Source of the DNA: Nitrososphaeraceae archaeon
GTDB lineage: Archaea; Thermoproteota; Nitrososphaeria; Nitrososphaerales; Nitrososphaeraceae
Assembly (NCBI GenBank): GCA_016782225.1
Contig: JADDOW010000028.1
Coordinates: forward strand, 1 to 39,941
Length of the DNA: 39,941 bases
Direction: 5' to 3'
Positions 36,750 to 39,941 of this stretch are shown here, piece by piece. Numbering within the stretch: position 1 is the stretch's first letter; each line of letters opens with the position of its first letter. The position numbers and the translations under genes are program-made. The notes beneath the pieces are model-generated. The model saw nothing but the letters and a program-made list of their open reading frames with translations, had not been told where the DNA came from and did not search any database.

Positions 36750-36926
36750 TTATTTCATTTTTTTTTGATAATGTTTCGTAATGATATGACTGTGCAGTTC
36801 AGAAGAGTTAGCCAATCGTCTTTTACAGTATTTGCAGATGAAACCATTCTTTTTTATGTCCCTTAGTTGACTTTTAGTAGAATTCCTTGATGTATCGATA
36901 TATCCACTACCAAGAATCTCCCCCAC
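36750..36926 (-). CDS. C2H2 zinc-finger mini-protein (58 aa)
   Basis: Minus-strand frame with a classical C2H2 finger: CKYCKRRLANSSELHSHIIT then KH, spacing C-x2-C-x12-H-x4-H, including the hydrophobic Leu seven residues after the second Cys region. The finger is followed by a basic tail (YQKKMK). The frame is open further upstream to 36989 but contains no ATG; GTG at 36926 is the first usual initiator. A good TATA element (AGTATAAATAG, about 36978-36988) lies 50-60 bases upstream. Such single-finger proteins are known in archaea and may bind DNA or protein. Start uncertain, domain clear. Confidence 0.6.
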   Translation of the reverse strand: MGEILGSGYIDTSRNSTKSQLRDIKKNGFICKYCKRRLANSSELHSHIITKHYQKKMK

Positions 36927-37495
36927 ACCATTATTATTGTTTTTTTTCTTTATGACAATAAAGTTATGCAGTTGTCTATTTATACTTTAATGGCGGTTAT
37001 ATGGTGAATGGGACACACTAACTTGACCTGATTTATTTAATTTAGAATGAATCCGGTGAATCAAAGGAATTATTTAGGGAGGGCTCAAAAGTGTTGTATT
37101 TTAGCCCTTATGCTTTGTTATAAGAGTTACATTATCTCAGGTAGTTGTTTGTTGCATTTATGTTTTGTTAGATGCCCCTGCAAGAGATGCCATTATACAT
37201 TATGACTTTTGATTATCTAACTTGGTTTGTCTGCTCTATGGAATACAAGCGTAATTTGGTTTTATATGAAAATTGAATATTTTTTCCATGGTTTTTGGAT
37301 TGTGGATATTGTTATCTGGGCCATATTTTTCAATCACTATGCCCTGTTTATATCACAACATTGTAGAATCCATATTTTGCAGAATAAGCAATTTGATAAG
37401 AGTGTGTGAGAGAACAGCATCTGGGCCTTTTTTTACTCCAAAAGAAGACAATGGTGCTGTGGTAACCTCTATTGGTATGGCCAAGCCAAATGTGG
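36927..37495. other. Intergenic region
   Basis: About 570 bases between the C2H2 gene promoter and the MRJP-like gene end. Only overlapping chance frames on the plus strand. The TATA box at about 36978-36988 belongs to the C2H2 gene. Confidence 0.45.
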
Positions 37496-38651
37496 TTACC
37501 GCAACAAGACTGGCTGAACATCTATGCGAATTCGAAATAGGGTGTAGGGTTTACGACGAAGGTCTTTCCCCTCCCTGTTAAAACCCGCCAGGCAGTGTAA
37601 TTGCTTTGCCATGACATAGATATACCCATCTGTTGCAATGGAGAGTGTATCAGGCCACAATAGTCGTGGATCATGTACCACGGTCTCCCACAAGTTGTCG
37701 TAGTGTCGACGACGAAAGATGGCATTGTGTTCATAGTTGGTTGAGTAGATGTTTCCCTCAGAGTCTGATTCTAGACCATCTGAGGCACCGCCCCTGTCTC
37801 CCTCATCTTTCACGGTGGATATGGCCTCTCGCTCGTCTATATTGCGATTAGCCAGAACATCCGTTGCAACACTGTATATCTTACGGCTACCGAGGGTGCA
37901 GTAATATAGGCGAGATCCATCGGAGCTAATTGCAATCCCGTCAACACCCATGGCAGCGCCTTGTTTCACTGATCCATTTTGCTGATGCTCAAGAAATGGC
38001 CTTCCCTCTACAATGGGTAGAAAGGTTTGTATCTTCTCTGCTTTGGTTGATGGATGGTTGTTGAGCCGACGCCAGCTTTCACCCGATGCAAGGTCAACCA
38101 CGATAATTCCATTTGGCCCATTTTGAGATGAATCTGTAATGAAGGCAGTGCCTTCATTGCCCAGCCGGAGATCAAAGCGAACATCATTAAGATAGGTAGT
38201 TGGTAAGGCTACATCTTGTGGAAAGAGAATCTTTTTTGTAACTTTGTTTGTATTTAGGTCAATGCAAACCATCCTTGGTCCTCCATATTCTGTTGTTTTA
38301 AGAGCGGACTGCCCGTATCAAGAATCCACAACCGGTCTGCTGGATCGATTACTACAGATTGCACAGAGAGACGAGTGTTGACGCCTTATCCTCTTCATTG
38401 GTGTTGTTGATTGATTGGTCTGGATAAGATGTCACCTCACCGTTGTGAATATCTGCTACAGAGAACTGGACGTTGTCACCCCATTTGGGGAAGTTGACAA
38501 AAATGCGGCCTTTGTGTGGCACTGTAACACCTGTTGGCATTGGCCCATAAAAGAAAGCAATAGGCTCCAATGCACCCAAAGACTCGTCAGTTGGCAACTC
38601 CAGTGCTGGTATATCTGTTGATGATGTCTCTTTTCGATGATTTGTTGACAT
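37496..38651 (-). pseudogene. Yellow/major royal jelly protein-like gene with two frameshifts
   Basis: Beta-propeller protein of the MRJP/Yellow family (bacterial members are annotated as L-dopachrome-tautomerase-related). Frame 1 (38651 to 38352) covers ELPTDESLGALEPIAFFYGP and FPKWGDNVQFSVADI. Frame 2 carries SVQSVVIDPADRLWILDTGS with the family's LWxLDTG. Frame 3 (ATG at 38272 to 37496) carries MVCIDLNTNKV, YLNDVRFDLRLG, FITDSSQNGPNGIIVVDL, GVDGIAISSDGSRLYYCTLG and the end PYTLFRIRIDV. One base lost near 38365-38385 and one A lost in the A-run at 38296-38299 explain both breaks; repaired length is about 385 residues, normal for the family. No signal peptide is seen. The enzyme activity is unknown, and as read it would not be made. 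Confidence 0.82.
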
Positions 38652-39181
38652 GCATTATATAACAACTACTATCCTAAATACTGGAACCTAACACGGCATG
38701 AGCCAGTTAACAAATATGGCGCGAAATTATGAGGGAAGGTGGGATAATGTTTTAGTAAGCCCAAAATTTTTTTTAGAAAATAAATAAAAAATAGTTTTAT
38801 CGAATAGGTGAAGGGAGAATTACCATGGTTCCAGTATGACGGATTTGACCACCTACTTTAGGGCCATCCTTGACGTATGTGACCATACCGTCTGCAGAGG
38901 CAAGATCCAATGTGTTTTGTGAAAAACAGTATAATTAACTGCATTTATGAGAATGCCAACGGGGGGACTGGAGATGTTCTATCTATTCTATGTAGGTTGG
39001 TTTTGAGGCACGGATTTCCTGTATTTGTTCTTGGTGCTCATCAGAATACGCTCTATTATTTGGATGTGGTTTAATATATTGTAAAAGAAAAAAAAGACTA
39101 ACTGAGTAGGTTTGCATCTTTTAAAAAAATGTGGTTTTAGATGCTATGTGTCTGTGTTTGTGTCTGTGTTTGTTTTTGATT
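38652..39181. other. Intergenic region with orphan gene fragment
   Basis: 530 bases. A minus-strand frame at 38797-38910 (TTG start) encodes 37 residues, LDLASADGMVTYVKDGPKVG then GQIRHTGTMVILPSPIR. It reads like the C-terminus of a beta-rich protein rather than random sequence. No start codon or promoter is convincing, so it may be a fragment of a lost gene. The rest shows no feature. Confidence 0.4.
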
Positions 39182-39907
39182 TTATTGCTTTTTTGTTGTT
39201 GCTGTTGTTGTGGGGGAGTATGAGGTTTTGTTGGCAGAAGAGTCGTTGCTGTTGTTTTGGCTGTCTTGGCTGTCGCTGTTTTTGTTTGAGTTGGCTTCTG
39301 AGACTGCTGATGCTATCTGTCTTGAATTGTTTTCAAATGTTCTTGCTGCGTTTACGTTGAGGTTTGAGAGTTGTTTTGCATTGTCTCTTGCTTGCTGCAT
39401 GGTTGATTTCATGGAGTCAAGGTTTGAGAATATCATGTTGTTTGTCAGTCTTATTGCTGAAACCGCGTTGTCTGCAAGGTTGCTTACAAAATTGGTGTAT
39501 GTTTGGGTCATGGAATCTGGGAATGCAAAGCTGTTGATTAAACTGGTATAGCTTTCACTGTATGGCCTCCATGCTGATTGGAGTGAGTTAATCACTGCTT
39601 TTTGAGACTCGATATACTCCTCTGAGATCTCTTTGGCTGTTTGGAGTGATTGCTCCTGGTAACTGTTGACAATGTTGTTGTAAAGTGGAATTTGGTTTCT
39701 TGATTCGTCTATTGACCTGTTGATGTTGTCCTTGGTCTCGTCAAGTGACCTGTTTATTGACTCACTCAAATCATTAGAGTTTTGGCTGTTTTGGCTGTTT
39801 TGGTTGTTATTTGATTTAGTTTCATGGGAGTATTTTGATGTGTTCGAGTTGTTGTCGTTTTTGCTGCTAGTTGAAGTTGTTGTTGAGTTATCGGATTTAA
39901 ATGTCAT
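39182..39907 (-). CDS. Phasin-like coiled-coil protein with low-complexity ends
   Basis: 241-residue soluble protein. The first 55 residues are Asn/Ser/Thr-rich and disordered, followed by a heptad-like repeat (SINRSLDETKDNINRSIDES) and a long helical core from about 65 to 200, including YQEQSLQTAKEISEEYIESQ and KAVINSLQSAWRPYSESYTS. The tail is again Ser/Asn/Thr-rich and ends in Lys-Gln. The core resembles phasin-type granule-associated proteins that coat polyhydroxyalkanoate granules, and soil ammonia-oxidising archaea carry PHA synthase genes, but none is in this window. I start at ATG 39907; a GTG directly upstream is the alternative. The phasin call is tentative. Confidence 0.55.
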   Translation of the reverse strand: MTFKSDNSTTTSTSSKNDNNSNTSKYSHETKSNNNQNSQNSQNSNDLSESINRSLDETKDNINRSIDESRNQIPLYNNIVNSYQEQSLQTAKEISEEYIESQKAVINSLQSAWRPYSESYTSLINSFAFPDSMTQTYTNFVSNLADNAVSAIRLTNNMIFSNLDSMKSTMQQARDNAKQLSNLNVNAARTFENNSRQIASAVSEANSNKNSDSQDSQNNSNDSSANKTSYSPTTTATTKKQ

Positions 39908-39941
39908 CACTATATATGAGGGCTCTGTTCATTTAACGGAT

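Noticed and set aside
37227-37581. Plus-strand frames running into the MRJP-like 3' end
   Set aside because: They overlap the conserved C-terminus of the MRJP-like gene in antisense and have no start context.
1-39941. tRNA, rRNA, CRISPR, transposase or integrase genes
   Set aside because: I looked for tRNA T-loop patterns, spaced repeats and transposase motifs by eye and found none; an automated scan would be more sensitive.

Overview
The window looks like chromosomal DNA of a low-GC soil ammonia-oxidising archaeon (Thaumarchaeota/Nitrososphaerales, most like Candidatus Nitrosocosmicus). The grounds are AT-rich spacers, archaeal TATA boxes 20-35 bases before many start codons (apparently leaderless genes), almost no operons, many small lineage-type membrane or secreted proteins, and a soil-AOA style gene mix. 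I saw no tRNA, rRNA, CRISPR array, insertion sequence or integrase. The taxonomic call is inference; no marker gene is present.

Layout. 0-5.4 kb: membrane-anchored orphan, PQQ-type sugar dehydrogenase (-), PolX DNA polymerase with PHP domain (+), tiny membrane protein. 5.9-8.7 kb: two divergent DUF2795 paralogues, a glycine-rich secreted protein, a stand-alone ATP-cone protein and a start-less coding-like frame. 8.8-13.1 kb: SF2 helicase with SWIM finger, MFS transporter, and a DPS-like ferritin gene broken by one base. 13.5-21.9 kb: small hypotheticals, zinc-ribbon membrane protein, BASS-family transporter, Gln/Gly repeat secreted protein, DUF5655-like protein, an overlapping YnfA (UPF0060) pair, ChaB protein. 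22.7-27.8 kb: GlcD-type FAD oxidase followed by decayed repeats, two broken secreted-protein genes, an HNH mini-protein. 28.2-34 kb: acetolactate-synthase-like ThDP enzyme, membrane protein, cytochrome P450 facing an epoxide-hydrolase-like alpha/beta hydrolase. 34.5-37 kb: a run of minus-strand zinc-finger genes (UBP finger, CxxC pair protein, AN1 finger fused to an M50 protease, C2H2 finger). 37.5-39.9 kb: a Yellow/MRJP-like gene with two frameshifts and a phasin-like coiled-coil protein.

Two themes stand out. First, at least four genes (ferritin, UBP finger, MRJP-like, secreted protein at 25 kb) and perhaps three more are broken by single-base indels, mostly deletions and often in homopolymers, while about 16 kb of long genes are intact. 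This is either localised gene decay or uneven consensus quality. Second, eukaryote-like zinc fingers cluster around a membrane protease, and a P450 is paired with an epoxide-hydrolase-like enzyme. I did not find one clearly defined new multi-gene system; the zinc-finger/protease neighbourhood is the best candidate.
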